From an uncultured Adlercreutzia sp. (GTDB lineage Bacteria; Actinomycetota; Coriobacteriia; Coriobacteriales; Eggerthellaceae): 31,365 nt of DNA. Positions 1-7,233 of this stretch are shown one piece after another. The stretch lies in assembly GCF_958431955.1 (NCBI RefSeq), contig NZ_CAUASN010000030.1, forward strand, positions 1 to 31,365, in the 5' to 3' direction. Under the pieces are notes generated by a model. That model saw nothing but the letters and a program-made list of their open reading frames with translations, searched no databases and was not told the origin of the DNA. Position 1 is the stretch's first letter. Each line of letters begins with the position of its first letter. The position numbers and the translations under genes are program-made.

Positions 1-55
1 CGATGACGCGCTTCAGCGGATCCCAGTCGTTCCAAGAGCTGACGATCTTTGCCAT
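1..55 (-). CDS. Amidinotransferase-like protein, N-terminal fragment (gene runs off the window)
   Basis: Only the first 18 codons are in the window, reading MAKIVSSWNDWDPLKRVI. The pattern SSWN-WDPL-VI resembles the start of glycine/inosamine amidinotransferases, where the SS(W/Y)NEWDPL-EVIVG segment opens the fold; that family moves the amidino group of arginine to an amine. The ATG at 55 is preceded by AAAGGA with a short spacer, and a promoter-like pair lies about 110 bp upstream. It is on the same strand as arcABC and shares a promoter element with arcA, so a role in arginine use is likely. Arginine deiminase belongs to the same superfamily, but the arcA product starts differently. The substrate cannot be told from 18 residues. 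Confidence 0.6.
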   Translation of the reverse strand, partial: MAKIVSSWNDWDPLKRVI

Positions 56-71
56 GGTTCATTCCTTTCTT

Positions 72-92
72 GAGCATGCCTTAACCATGCTC
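72..92 (-). promoter_or_regulatory. Leader hairpin just before the amidinotransferase RBS
   Basis: A perfect 7-bp stem (GAGCATG at 72-78, CATGCTC at 86-92) closes a 7-nt loop. It lies in the predicted 5' leader of the gene starting at 55, directly upstream of its AAAGGA ribosome site, so it could affect initiation. No known riboswitch class was recognised. Confidence 0.4.
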
Positions 93-114
93 GCGACGAT
101 GAGGAATAGGATGA

Positions 115-155
115 ATCGGCAAAGCCAGAAAAGTGATCGGACCGTCTTTGCCGAT
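115..155 (-). promoter_or_regulatory. Ten-bp inverted repeat at the predicted transcript start of the amidinotransferase gene
   Basis: ATCGGCAAAG at 115-124 and CTTTGCCGAT at 146-155 are exact inverted copies with a 21-nt gap. The predicted start of transcription, about 7 nt past the -10 box at 162-167, falls near 155. The repeat would thus be either a 5' terminal RNA hairpin or a two-half-site operator. Confidence 0.4.
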
Positions 156-161
156 GCCGAT

Positions 162-190
162 AATATAGCACCATTTTTGTTCACCTGCAA
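162..190 (-). promoter_or_regulatory. Promoter of the amidinotransferase gene
   Basis: On the minus strand TTGCAG (-35, at 185-190) is followed after exactly 17 nt by TATATT (-10, at 162-167). The -35 is only a fair match, but the same layout with the same flanks recurs upstream of arcA, which raises confidence. A-rich sequence lies upstream of the -35. Confidence 0.5.
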
Positions 191-202
191 CAAAAAACTT
201 CC
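172..202 (-). repeat. 31-bp shared promoter element, copy 1 (amidinotransferase)
   Basis: This segment matches 4284-4314 upstream of arcA at 27 of 31 positions. It spans the -35 box, part of the spacer and the A/T-rich flank upstream. Its core on the minus strand is TTGCAGGTGAACAAAAATG. It is a candidate binding site for a regulator common to both genes. Confidence 0.6.
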
Positions 203-257
203 CAGTTTGGGAGATATTTTCTTGTTGACTCGTTGTGCATATGAATCAAATAAAAGA

Positions 258-287
258 GCGCGTCTTCCACCCTCGCGGAAGACGCGC
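258..287. terminator. Bidirectional intrinsic terminator between arcC and the amidinotransferase gene
   Basis: A perfect 11-bp stem (GCGCGTCTTCC at 258-268 with 277-287) closes an 8-nt loop. TTTT follows on the plus strand at 288-291. AAAA at 252-255 supplies a T-run on the minus strand after two intervening bases. It should stop transcripts reading out of arcC. Confidence 0.75.
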
Positions 288-315
288 TTTTGCAGTCAAA
301 TTAGACTCATTATAG

Positions 316-344
316 AGGGGGCTGCACCCTCGGCGCAACCCCCT
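316..344 (-). terminator. Hairpin just downstream of the arcC stop codon
   Basis: AGGGGG-rich arms at 316-325 and 335-344 form a 10-bp stem with one G-U pair and a 9-nt loop, 12 nt past the arcC stop. There is no strong T-run, so it may work as a 3' end stabiliser ahead of the better terminator at 258-287. Confidence 0.5.
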
Positions 345-356
345 ATTTCGACCAAT

Positions 357-1313
357 TTAGTTGGCGACGATGACCGTGCCCGTCTCGCCGCGCAGGCCGG
401 CGGCCGCGCACTCGAGCGAGGTGATGAGCGCCTTGCCCTCGGGGAAGGCCTCGACGTACTCGATGCAGGCCTCCACCTTTGGCAGCATGGAGCCGGGGGC
501 GAACTGGCCCTCCTTGATGTACTCCTCGGCCTGGGCCACGTCCATCTCGGAGATGGCCTCCTGCTCGGGCGTGTTGAAGTTGATGCAGACCTTCTCCACG
601 GCGGTGAGGATCACGAGCATGTCGGCGCCGAGCTCTGCGGCCATGAGCGCGCTCGAGCGGTCCTTGTCGATGACGGCCGGGGTGCCCACGTAGCCGTTCT
701 CGGTCTCGAACACCGGCACGCCGCCGCCGCCGGTGGACACGACGATGTAGCCGTCCTCAACGAGGTCGCGCACGGCGTCGAACTCGACGATGCGCTTGGG
801 GATGGGGGAAGCAACCACCTGGCGCCAGCCGCGGCCGGCGTCCTCCTTCACGGTGATGCCCATGGCCTCGGCCTTGGCCTTGGCGGTCTCCTCGTCCATG
901 AACGCGCCCACCGGCTTGGTGGGGTTCTGGAACGCCGGGTCGTTCTCGTCGACCACGGTCTGGGTCACGATGCAGGCGGTGGAGCGCTGGATGCCGCGCT
1001 CCTTCAGCTGGTTCAGGATGGCCTGGGACAGCTGGTAGCCGATGTAGCCCTGGCTCATGGCGCCGGCCTCGGGGAAGGGCATGTCGGGGGTCTTGTCGTC
1101 GTTGGCCGCGGCGTAGGCGAACGCGTTGTTGATCATGCCGACCTGGGGGCCGTTGCCGTGGGACACGACGACGTTGGTGCCCTCCTCGATCATGTCGACG
1201 ATGTGCTTGGCGGTGTTCTGCACGAGCTCGAGCTGCTCCTGCGGGGTGTTGCCGAGGGCGTTGCCGCCCAGGGCGATGACGACGGTCTTGCCGTTGCCCT
1301 TTTCGTAAGCCAT
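357..1313 (-). CDS. arcC: Carbamate kinase (ArcC)
   Basis: A protein of 318 aa, normal for the family. It catalyses the last step of the arginine deiminase pathway: carbamoyl phosphate plus ADP gives ATP, CO2 and ammonia, in the cytosol. Visible amino acid kinase features are the N-terminal VVIALGGNALG phosphate loop, VVSHGNGPQVG around residue 50, the STGGGGVPV segment, and a C-terminal ITSLE-AAAGLRGETGTVI ending. The ATG at 1313 was chosen because GAGGTG lies 6 nt upstream; a GTG three codons earlier overlaps that site and is less likely. It is the third arc gene. It is separated from arcB by about 200 bp that contain a terminator, so it may have its own promoter as well as read-through transcription. 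Confidence 0.95.
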   Translation of the reverse strand: MAYEKGNGKTVVIALGGNALGNTPQEQLELVQNTAKHIVDMIEEGTNVVVSHGNGPQVGMINNAFAYAAANDDKTPDMPFPEAGAMSQGYIGYQLSQAILNQLKERGIQRSTACIVTQTVVDENDPAFQNPTKPVGAFMDEETAKAKAEAMGITVKEDAGRGWRQVVASPIPKRIVEFDAVRDLVEDGYIVVSTGGGGVPVFETENGYVGTPAVIDKDRSSALMAAELGADMLVILTAVEKVCINFNTPEQEAISEMDVAQAEEYIKEGQFAPGSMLPKVEACIEYVEAFPEGKALITSLECAAAGLRGETGTVIVAN

Positions 1314-1353
1314 TTGCTTCACCTCAATCTTGTCGGTAACCGCCAGCCAGCCT

Positions 1354-1410
1354 TAAGTTGCATGTAAGAGAGGCGAGACCGCGGTCACGTGGGGTACGGG
1401 ACATGCAACG
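1354..1410. promoter_or_regulatory. Paired TTGCATGT octamers upstream of arcC
   Basis: TTGCATGT at about 1357-1364 and its inverted copy ACATGCAA at about 1399-1406 lie 40-90 bp upstream of the arcC start. The octamer equals part of the core shared by the arcA and amidinotransferase promoters (TTGCATGTGAA). Whether a regulator binds here is inference. Confidence 0.3.
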
Positions 1411-1477
1411 GATTCGATTCTAAAATGACCCTGATGATCGGGTGCTTTCGCACCGATTCCGTTGGCAAAAAGTAAGA

Positions 1478-1508
1478 AGAGGGGGCAGGATTTCGGCCCG
1501 CCCCCTCT
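1478..1508 (-). terminator. Intrinsic terminator after arcB
   Basis: AGAGGGGGC at 1478-1486 pairs perfectly with GCCCCCTCT at 1500-1508. On the minus strand the stem is followed by TTCTTACTTTTTG. It starts 11 nt past the arcB stop and probably reduces, rather than abolishes, expression of arcC. Confidence 0.7.
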
Positions 1509-1519
1509 GCAAGAGCGAT

Positions 1520-2518
1520 TTAGCCGCAAAGAGTGGCGTACATGACAGCCTTAATGGTGTGCATGCGGTTCTCAGCCTCGTCGAAGACCTTGGAGGCCTT
1601 GGACTCGAACACCACGTCCTCCACTTCCATCTCGGTCACGCCGAAGCGCTCGGCGATGTCGGCACCGATGGTGGTGTTGGTGTCGTGGAAGGCCGGCAGG
1701 CAGTGCAGGAAGATGGCGCCCTCGTTGGCCATGGCCATGACTTCCTTGGTCACGCGGAACTTCTCGAGGTGCTTGATGCGCTCGGCCCACACCTCGTCGG
1801 GCTCGCCCATGGACACCCACACGTCGGTGTAGATGACGTCGGCGCCGGTGCAGCCCTTCTCCACGTCGTCGGTCAGGGTCACGGTGCAGCCGTTCTCAGC
1901 CGCGATGGCCTCGCAGGTCTTCACGAGCTCGGCGTCGGGCATGTTCTCCTTCGGGCCGCAGGCCACGAAGTTCATGCCGAGCTTGGAGCACACGACCATG
2001 AGCGAGCGGGCCACGTTGTTGGCGGCGTCGCCCATGAACACGAGGGTCTTGCCCTTGATGTCGTAGTTGAAGTTCTCCTGCACGGTGAGGATGTCGGCGA
2101 GCATCTGGGTGGGATGCCACTCGGTGGTCAGGCCGTTCCACACGGGCACGCCGGCGTTGGCGGCCAGATCCTCCACGTCGGTCTGGGCGAAGCCGCGGAA
2201 CTCGATGCCGTCGTAGAAGCGGCCGAGCACGCGGGCGGTGTCCTCGATGGACTCCTTCTTGCCCATCTGGGAGGAACCGGGATCGAGGTAGGTCACGCCC
2301 ATGCCGAGGTCCATGGCGCCGACCTCGAAGGCGCAGCGGGTGCGCGTGGAGGTCTTCTGGAACAGCAGCACGATGTTCTTGCCCTCGAGGTAGCGGTGCG
2401 GGGTGCCGGTGCGCTTGAGGTCCTTGAAGTTCTTGGAGAGCTTCAGCAGGTACTCGATCTCCTCGGTGGAGAAGTCGAGCAGGCGGAGGAACGGACGACC
2501 GCTGAGATTGATAGGCAT
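1520..2518 (-). CDS. arcB: Ornithine carbamoyltransferase, catabolic (ArcB)
   Basis: A protein of 332 aa. In the arginine deiminase pathway it runs in the catabolic direction: citrulline plus phosphate gives ornithine and carbamoyl phosphate, which ArcC uses to make ATP. Family signatures are complete: STRTR (57-61) and HPTQ (135-138) bind carbamoyl phosphate, and HCLP (272-275) contributes to the ornithine site. The GAKK-like loop is present as QMGKKES near residue 84. The ATG at 2518 has AAAGGAAA just upstream. It lies 192 bp downstream of arcA on the same strand. The same fold also serves arginine biosynthesis (ArgF); the arcA-arcC setting decides for the catabolic role. Confidence 0.96.
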   Translation of the reverse strand: MPINLSGRPFLRLLDFSTEEIEYLLKLSKNFKDLKRTGTPHRYLEGKNIVLLFQKTSTRTRCAFEVGAMDLGMGVTYLDPGSSQMGKKESIEDTARVLGRFYDGIEFRGFAQTDVEDLAANAGVPVWNGLTTEWHPTQMLADILTVQENFNYDIKGKTLVFMGDAANNVARSLMVVCSKLGMNFVACGPKENMPDAELVKTCEAIAAENGCTVTLTDDVEKGCTGADVIYTDVWVSMGEPDEVWAERIKHLEKFRVTKEVMAMANEGAIFLHCLPAFHDTNTTIGADIAERFGVTEMEVEDVVFESKASKVFDEAENRMHTIKAVMYATLCG

Positions 2519-2558
2519 GTTTCGTTTCCTTTCCCTAGAAGGAGTGAAGGTTATATCG

Positions 2559-2590
2559 CGCGGGCCCCCGGAAAACCCGGGGACCCACGC
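2559..2590. other. GC hairpin in the arcA-arcB gap
   Basis: CCCCGG and CCGGGG arms around an A-rich loop, with further GGG/CCC pairs outside, form a strong hairpin. It has no T-run on the minus strand. It may set mRNA processing or differential stability between arcA and arcB rather than terminate. Confidence 0.35.
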
Positions 2591-2710
2591 GTCTTTTTCG
2601 ACCCAGCGCTGGCTGGCTAGACTGGGCCGGAAAAGCCGTAACGGGTGCGCCGCGCGGGCGCAGATGCGTCGCCGTGGGGCCGACGCGGGGCGCGCGGTTG
2701 CGCGATGGGC

Positions 2711-3934
2711 CTACAGGGCCTCGCGCCAGGCCGGCATGGACATGCAGCGCGGGCCGCCGCGGCCGCGGGAGAGCTCGGCCGACGGCATGACCAGGCAGTT
2801 GATGCCGTTCTTGTACAGCACGTCGTTGGTGACGTTGTTGCGCTGGTACACGACGACGGTGCCGGGGCGGACGCAGAGCGTGTTGGAGCCGTCGTTCCAC
2901 TGCTCGCGCTCGGCCGCGATGCGGTCGCCGCCGCCGCAGGGGATGAGCTGCACGGGACATCCGACGTACTCGGAGAGCACCTTCTCCAGATCCTCGTTGC
3001 GCTCGCGGATCTTGGTGCCGCCCTTGCCGTCCGGCGTGATCTCGAACACCGTGAGCGGGCCCATGATGCCGGGATGGATGGTGAACTTGTCGTAGTCGAT
3101 CTGGGTGAACACCGTGTCCAGGTGCATGAAGGCGCGGGAGTTCGGGATGTTGAACGCCAGGATGGTGTCGATGGTGCTCGTCTCGTCGTTGAACACGTTG
3201 TGGGCGATGGCGTCGATGGCGTCGGGCTCGGTGCGCTGGGAGATGCCGATGGCCAGCACGTGCTCGTTGATGTTCAGGATGTCGCCGCCCTCGATGTGGA
3301 AGGTGTCGTTGCGATCATAGTAGGTCGGCGTGCCGGCGAAGTCCGGATGGTAGCGGAAGATGTAGTCGCCGTAGATGGTCTCGCGGTTGCGGGTGAGCGA
3401 GTACATGCGGTTGATGGACACGCCGTTGCCGATCATCGCGAACGGGTCGCGGGTGAAGTACAGGTTCGGCATGGGGGCGCACACGAGCTTGCAGCGGTCG
3501 GACACCATGTCCACCAGCAGATGCGTGTCAGAGGTGGGCAGCTCCTGGAGGTTGATGCCCGCCATGGTCTTCATGACCATGTCCTTGGTGCCGGCGTACT
3601 CGGCATTGATGTAGTCCTTGATGATGTTCTTGTAGATGTCGGTGCGGATGCCCGCCTCGAAGATCCACTGGTCGAGGAACTGCTCGCGCAGCTCGGGATT
3701 CGCGTCGATCACCTGGGTCATGAGGTCTTCCAGATAGACAACCTCCACGCCCTCGCCGCGCAGGATGTCGGCGAACGCGTCATGCTCGGCCTGGGCAACT
3801 TCCAAGAACGGGATGTCGTCGAACAAGAGCTCTTCCAGCGTATTCGGGGTGAGGTTCAAAAGCTCGTTCCCAGGACGGTGGAGGATAACCTTCTTGAGGT
3901 TCCCGATCTCGCTCTTGACGTTTACTCCTTGCAT
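2711..3934 (-). CDS. arcA: Arginine deiminase (ArcA)
   Basis: A protein of 407 aa, the usual length. It hydrolyses arginine to citrulline and ammonia, the first step of the pathway. Visible motifs are the LYFTRDPFAMIG segment near residue 165, FHIEGGDIL near 220 (catalytic Glu/His region), GISQRTE, FMHLDTVFTQID, and the C-terminal RGRGGPRCMSMP with the nucleophilic cysteine at 397. The open frame extends 32 codons further upstream, but the ATG at 3934 is chosen because GGAGAG lies 4 nt before it and MQGVNVKSEIGNLKKVILHR is the normal family start. It is the first arc gene; its predicted promoter is about 340 bp upstream, giving an unusually long leader. Confidence 0.97.
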   Translation of the reverse strand: MQGVNVKSEIGNLKKVILHRPGNELLNLTPNTLEELLFDDIPFLEVAQAEHDAFADILRGEGVEVVYLEDLMTQVIDANPELREQFLDQWIFEAGIRTDIYKNIIKDYINAEYAGTKDMVMKTMAGINLQELPTSDTHLLVDMVSDRCKLVCAPMPNLYFTRDPFAMIGNGVSINRMYSLTRNRETIYGDYIFRYHPDFAGTPTYYDRNDTFHIEGGDILNINEHVLAIGISQRTEPDAIDAIAHNVFNDETSTIDTILAFNIPNSRAFMHLDTVFTQIDYDKFTIHPGIMGPLTVFEITPDGKGGTKIRERNEDLEKVLSEYVGCPVQLIPCGGGDRIAAEREQWNDGSNTLCVRPGTVVVYQRNNVTNDVLYKNGINCLVMPSAELSRGRGGPRCMSMPAWREAL

Positions 3935-4273
3935 GTGACTCTCCAATCCGGCGCGTAGAAGCGCACCATCATAGTTGAGAAGCTGCGGGCGGCTGCCCCC
4001 AACCCATCGCGGTCGGCGCGGTGGATGCACCCAATGTCGCAGAAACGCCCGAGGAGAAAAGAGGTAAAGCGGTATTAGATGAGGGTATAACTTGTAATTA
4101 TGCCCCTGCAGCGCCTTCTATACCTCGTTTAAACGCCCCTTAGAACATTTCCCCCTGCCCCAGGTCAAGTCATGAAACCCGAAGCAGAACGATCGGATAA
4201 CTTCCCTTGCGCATCGTCGGCGCTTTCCGGCCCTGCGACCCTCGCGGTCGCGATCGGTTTTGCCGACGGGTTC
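3935..4273 (-). promoter_or_regulatory. Long 5' leader region of arcA
   Basis: About 340 nt separate the predicted arcA -10 box from its ATG. The stretch holds no convincing gene. It contains a hairpin near its 5' end (GCGACC at 4235-4240 with GGTCGC at 4246-4251), a GTTTAAAC palindrome near 4129, and AT-rich patches around 4075-4110 that could hide a second, nearer promoter. A 101-aa plus-strand frame starting at 4172 has no recognisable sequence and is not called. Confidence 0.3.
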
Positions 4274-4302
4274 AAAGTACCATCATTTTTGTTCACATGC
4301 AA
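4274..4302 (-). promoter_or_regulatory. Distal promoter of arcA
   Basis: On the minus strand TTGCAT (-35, 4297-4302) is followed after 17 nt by TACTTT (-10, 4274-4279). Neither box is perfect, but the spacing and flanks match those at the amidinotransferase gene (162-190). Imperfect boxes fit a promoter that depends on an activator. Confidence 0.45.
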
Positions 4303-4314
4303 TAAAAAATTTCC
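4284..4314 (-). repeat. 31-bp shared promoter element, copy 2 (arcA)
   Basis: Matches 172-202 at 27 of 31 positions, in the same orientation and position relative to the downstream gene. Its minus-strand core is TTGCATGTGAACAAAAATG. Further similar words (TTTGCCGA and GATCGG) recur on the transcribed side of both copies. Confidence 0.6.
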
Positions 4315-4566
4315 AATCCCTTACTTATTCAATCAGAATCCACGATTGACGCCGTTCGAGGATCGAGACTTTGGATTGCGGACGCCACAGCAGGTGAAAG
4401 GTAGCTGCTGCCTAGTAAATTACCAGGTGAAATTTATTCTTGTATTGATATATAACAAAAACGCGCAAGGTTGTTGACAAAAACAGACTTTATGACAACA
4501 GGTTATTCAAATCGGGTATTTCTCGTATCGGCCTTCCCTTTTCCCAGCCCAGCATGAAAAAAGTTA

Positions 4567-4603
4567 TAGTGCACGTGAACAATTTTAGGGAAGGGCGTAT
4601 ACT
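4567..4603 (+). promoter_or_regulatory. Promoter of the amidohydrolase gene, with a third copy of the shared core
   Basis: TGAACA (4576-4581) and TATACT (4598-4603) are spaced by 16 nt, about 40 bp before the GTG start. The sequence TGCACGTGAACAA at 4570-4582 matches the core of the arcA and amidinotransferase elements at 12 of 13 positions, in the same direction relative to the gene. Here the core sits 6 bp further from the -10 box than in the other two. Confidence 0.5.
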
Positions 4604-4644
4604 GCACAGCGAAGCGAACGCGATGAAAGGAAGCGTGATCGTCC

Positions 4645-6294
4645 GTGGAAAGCGCCATCGAACCTGCCGACCGAATCCTGGTAAGCAGCGCCGTCTTCAC
4701 CGGCGCCCAAGATGCCCCGTGCCCCGGCGCGGTGGCCCTGCGCGGCGACCGCATCCTGTGGACGGGCCCCGCCGAGACGCTGCCCGACGGCCTGCGCGGA
4801 CCTAAAACCGCCATGGAGGATTTTGGGGACGCGCTCATTATGCCGGGCTTCCACGACGCCCATATGCACGTGTTCCATTCCGCCCTGTACCTGTCGCCCC
4901 TCGCGGAGCGCTTCGTGGGCGACAACGAGGCCGACGCCGTGGCGCGTCTCGCTCCCCTCGCGGCGCGGCGGCCCGCCGGGTCGTGGCTGCTTACCCAGGG
5001 CTGGCGCGACTACCTGTGGAATCCGACCGGCATGCCGAGCCGCGCGTCGCTCGATACCGCCTACCCGGACCGGCCCGTGGCCATGTACTCGGGGGATGCC
5101 CACACGCTGTGGCTGAACTCCTGTGCCCTCGCGCGGCTCGGCATCACCGAAGAGTCGGTGCCCCCTGCCGGGGGCAGCTACGACAAGGACGACGAGGGGC
5201 GCCTCACCGGCATCGTGCGCGAGGCGGCGGCCATGGAGCTCATGCCGCGCATCGTGGACGAGTTCACCCGCGAGGAGCTGCTCGACGCCTATCGGTCGTT
5301 CACGGCCTACTGCAACGAGCATGGCATCACGGGCATCTGCGACGTGTCGCTCATGGCGATGCCGGGGCTCGACTTCGTGCGCGACGACCTGTATGCCGAG
5401 CTGGAAGCAGCCGGCGAGCTGACCGTGCGCGTATCGCTGTTCCCCACGCTTCTCGAAGACCGCGGGCGGCTGGCCGCGCTGCGGGAGCGCTGCCGCGGGC
5501 CCCTCGTGGCCGCCTGCGGGTTCAAGCAGTTCTTCGACGGCGTATCGAGCCAGCACACCGCGTGGGTGCACGAGCCCTACACCAACGCCCGCTTCGAGGG
5601 CGACTGCGGGCGTCCCACCGTGGACGCCGAGGTAATGGAGGCCCTCGTGGCGCCGGCCGCGGCCGAGGGATCGGCCGTGCGCATCCACGCCATCGGCGAC
5701 GAGGCCATCCACTGCTGCATCGATATCTTCGAGCGGCACCCCGTGGCGAGCGCAGGAGCCCATCACACCATCGAGCACTTGGAGAACTTCCAGCCCGACG
5801 ACATCGAGCGCCTGGCGCACGCCGGCATCGTGGCCAGCGTGCAGCCGCGCCACATCACCTTGGATCCGGGCGGCCCCGAGCGCGACCTGGGGCCTGAGCG
5901 CGTTCCCTATATGTGGCCCTTCCGCAGCCTGCTGGACGCCGGCGCTACCCTGGCCTTCGGCACCGACTCGCCCGTGACCGACATCGATCCTGTGGACGCG
6001 GTATACACCGCCGTCACCCGCCGCGATGCCGATACCCACGAGCCGCACGAAGGCTGGCTTCCCGAGGAGCGCATCACTCTGGCCGAGGCCCTGCGCGCCT
6101 ACACGGCTGGCAGCGCCGTGGCCGCCCAGCGCGCCGACGAGCTGGGCACGCTAGAGGCGGGCAAGCTCGCCGACATCGTCGTGCTGGAGCCGAACCCCTT
6201 TACGCTGGCCCCCGAAGATCTGCAGCAGGCCCGGGTGCAGGCCACCTATGTCGGCGGCGAGAAAGTTTACGAGCGGCAGTCGGAAGAAGCGTAG
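4645..6294 (+). CDS. Amidohydrolase, YtcJ/NfdA-like (amidohydrolase_3 family)
   Basis: A protein of 549 aa in the metal-dependent hydrolase superfamily, close in layout to YtcJ and N-substituted formamide deformylase. Visible metal-site features are PGFHDAHMH (H73, H75), GFKQFFDG with the likely bridging lysine, HAIGDEA, HTIEH, and FGTDSP with the catalytic aspartate. A composite beta-sandwich is formed by the first 65 and last 60 residues (AGKLADIVVLEPNPF). There is no signal peptide. The frame has a stop at 4636-4638, so the GTG at 4645 is the only usable start; AAGGAAG lies a rather long 11-12 nt upstream. The substrate is unknown. It is divergent from arcA and carries a similar promoter motif, so a link to amide or guanidino compound use is possible but unproven. 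Confidence 0.85.
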   Translation: MESAIEPADRILVSSAVFTGAQDAPCPGAVALRGDRILWTGPAETLPDGLRGPKTAMEDFGDALIMPGFHDAHMHVFHSALYLSPLAERFVGDNEADAVARLAPLAARRPAGSWLLTQGWRDYLWNPTGMPSRASLDTAYPDRPVAMYSGDAHTLWLNSCALARLGITEESVPPAGGSYDKDDEGRLTGIVREAAAMELMPRIVDEFTREELLDAYRSFTAYCNEHGITGICDVSLMAMPGLDFVRDDLYAELEAAGELTVRVSLFPTLLEDRGRLAALRERCRGPLVAACGFKQFFDGVSSQHTAWVHEPYTNARFEGDCGRPTVDAEVMEALVAPAAAEGSAVRIHAIGDEAIHCCIDIFERHPVASAGAHHTIEHLENFQPDDIERLAHAGIVASVQPRHITLDPGGPERDLGPERVPYMWPFRSLLDAGATLAFGTDSPVTDIDPVDAVYTAVTRRDADTHEPHEGWLPEERITLAEALRAYTAGSAVAAQRADELGTLEAGKLADIVVLEPNPFTLAPEDLQQARVQATYVGGEKVYERQSEEA

Positions 6295-6354
6295 CAGCCG
6301 GGGCGTGAAGCGGCGCGCCCTGGGACCTCTCCGCACCCCGAGCCGCAGGCGCTC

Positions 6355-7233
6355 CTATGCCTCCAGCGCCTTCGCCATGCCCCAGAGCTCTTCCATCTCC
6401 TCCATCGAGAGGTCTTCCACGCGACGCCCCTGGCCTGCGGCCGCGCCTTCCATGAAGGCCCAGCGCGTGCGGAACTTCCCACAGGTGGCGCGCAGGGCCT
6501 CCTCGGCGTGCACGCCCATCTTGCGAGCCACGTTCACCAGGCTGAACAGCACGTCCCCCATCTCCAGCTCCACCGCTGCCAGGGCGGCCGGGTCGGCGGC
6601 GCCGTCCACCTTGCCGTTGGGTGATTTGGGCGCGGCCGCGTAGGCGGCCTTCAGCTCGGCCACCTCCTCGTCCACCTTGGCCCACACATCATCCACCGTC
6701 TCCCACTCGAAGCCGGCCGAAGCCGCCTTGCGCGAGATCTTCTGGGCCTGCTTGAGCGCAGGGAAGCTCTTCGGCACGCCGTCGAGCAGGCCCGCCGGGG
6801 CCGCATCGGCGGCGGCATCGGCGGCCTCCTTCTCGGCCATCTTGATCTGATCCCACACGTCGAGCACCTCGTTGGCATCCCCCGCCGTCATTTCCCCGAA
6901 CACGTGGGGGTGCCGCCGCACGATCTTCTCGTTCACCACTCGGCACACGTCATCGATGGTGAACTCGCCCTCATCGGCGGCGATCTGGGACTGCAGTACC
7001 ACCTGGAGCAGCACGTCGCCCAGCTCTTCCAGCATATGGGGCGTATCATCGGCCTCGATGGCGTCTACCGCCTCGTAGGCCTCCTCCACCATGTTGCCCG
7101 CGATGCTTCGATGGGTCTGCTCCTTGTCCCACGGGCAGCCGTCCGGCGCCCGCAGCGCCTCGATAGTGGCTACGAACTCGTTGAAGCTCGGGTGGTCGAC
7201 CGCCTCCACCTCCGCTACCAGCTTATCGGTCAT
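6355..7233 (-). CDS. mazG: Nucleoside triphosphate pyrophosphohydrolase MazG
   Basis: A protein of 292 aa with two MazG domains, as in full-length housekeeping MazG. The enzyme cleaves NTPs to NMPs and pyrophosphate and is linked to clearing aberrant nucleotides and to (p)ppGpp balance. Domain 1 contains GCPWDKEQTH, then NMVEEAYEAVDAIE and MLEELGDVLLQVV, with the acidic EExxE and ExxD metal sites. Domain 2 repeats this as DEEVAELKAAY and ELEMGDVLFSLVNVARK. An alanine-rich linker joins them. The ATG at 7233 is preferred over an upstream in-frame start because GGAAGG lies 7 nt before it. It converges on the amidohydrolase with a 60-bp gap. The extra alanine/proline insert in domain 2 (SPNGKVDGAADPAALAA) is somewhat unusual. 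Confidence 0.93.
   Translation of the reverse strand: MTDKLVAEVEAVDHPSFNEFVATIEALRAPDGCPWDKEQTHRSIAGNMVEEAYEAVDAIEADDTPHMLEELGDVLLQVVLQSQIAADEGEFTIDDVCRVVNEKIVRRHPHVFGEMTAGDANEVLDVWDQIKMAEKEAADAAADAAPAGLLDGVPKSFPALKQAQKISRKAASAGFEWETVDDVWAKVDEEVAELKAAYAAAPKSPNGKVDGAADPAALAAVELEMGDVLFSLVNVARKMGVHAEEALRATCGKFRTRWAFMEGAAAGQGRRVEDLSMEEMEELWGMAKALEA

Noticed and set aside
56..155. Guanidine-II (mini-ykkC) riboswitch before the amidinotransferase gene
   Set aside because: Two hairpins are present, but the loops lack the paired ACGR sequence that defines that class.
4172..4477. Possible 101-aa gene in the arcA leader; shares the string FLFTCNKK with a frame near base 180
   Set aside because: The shared peptide is just the translation of the 31-bp DNA promoter repeat. 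There is no ribosome site and no other similarity.
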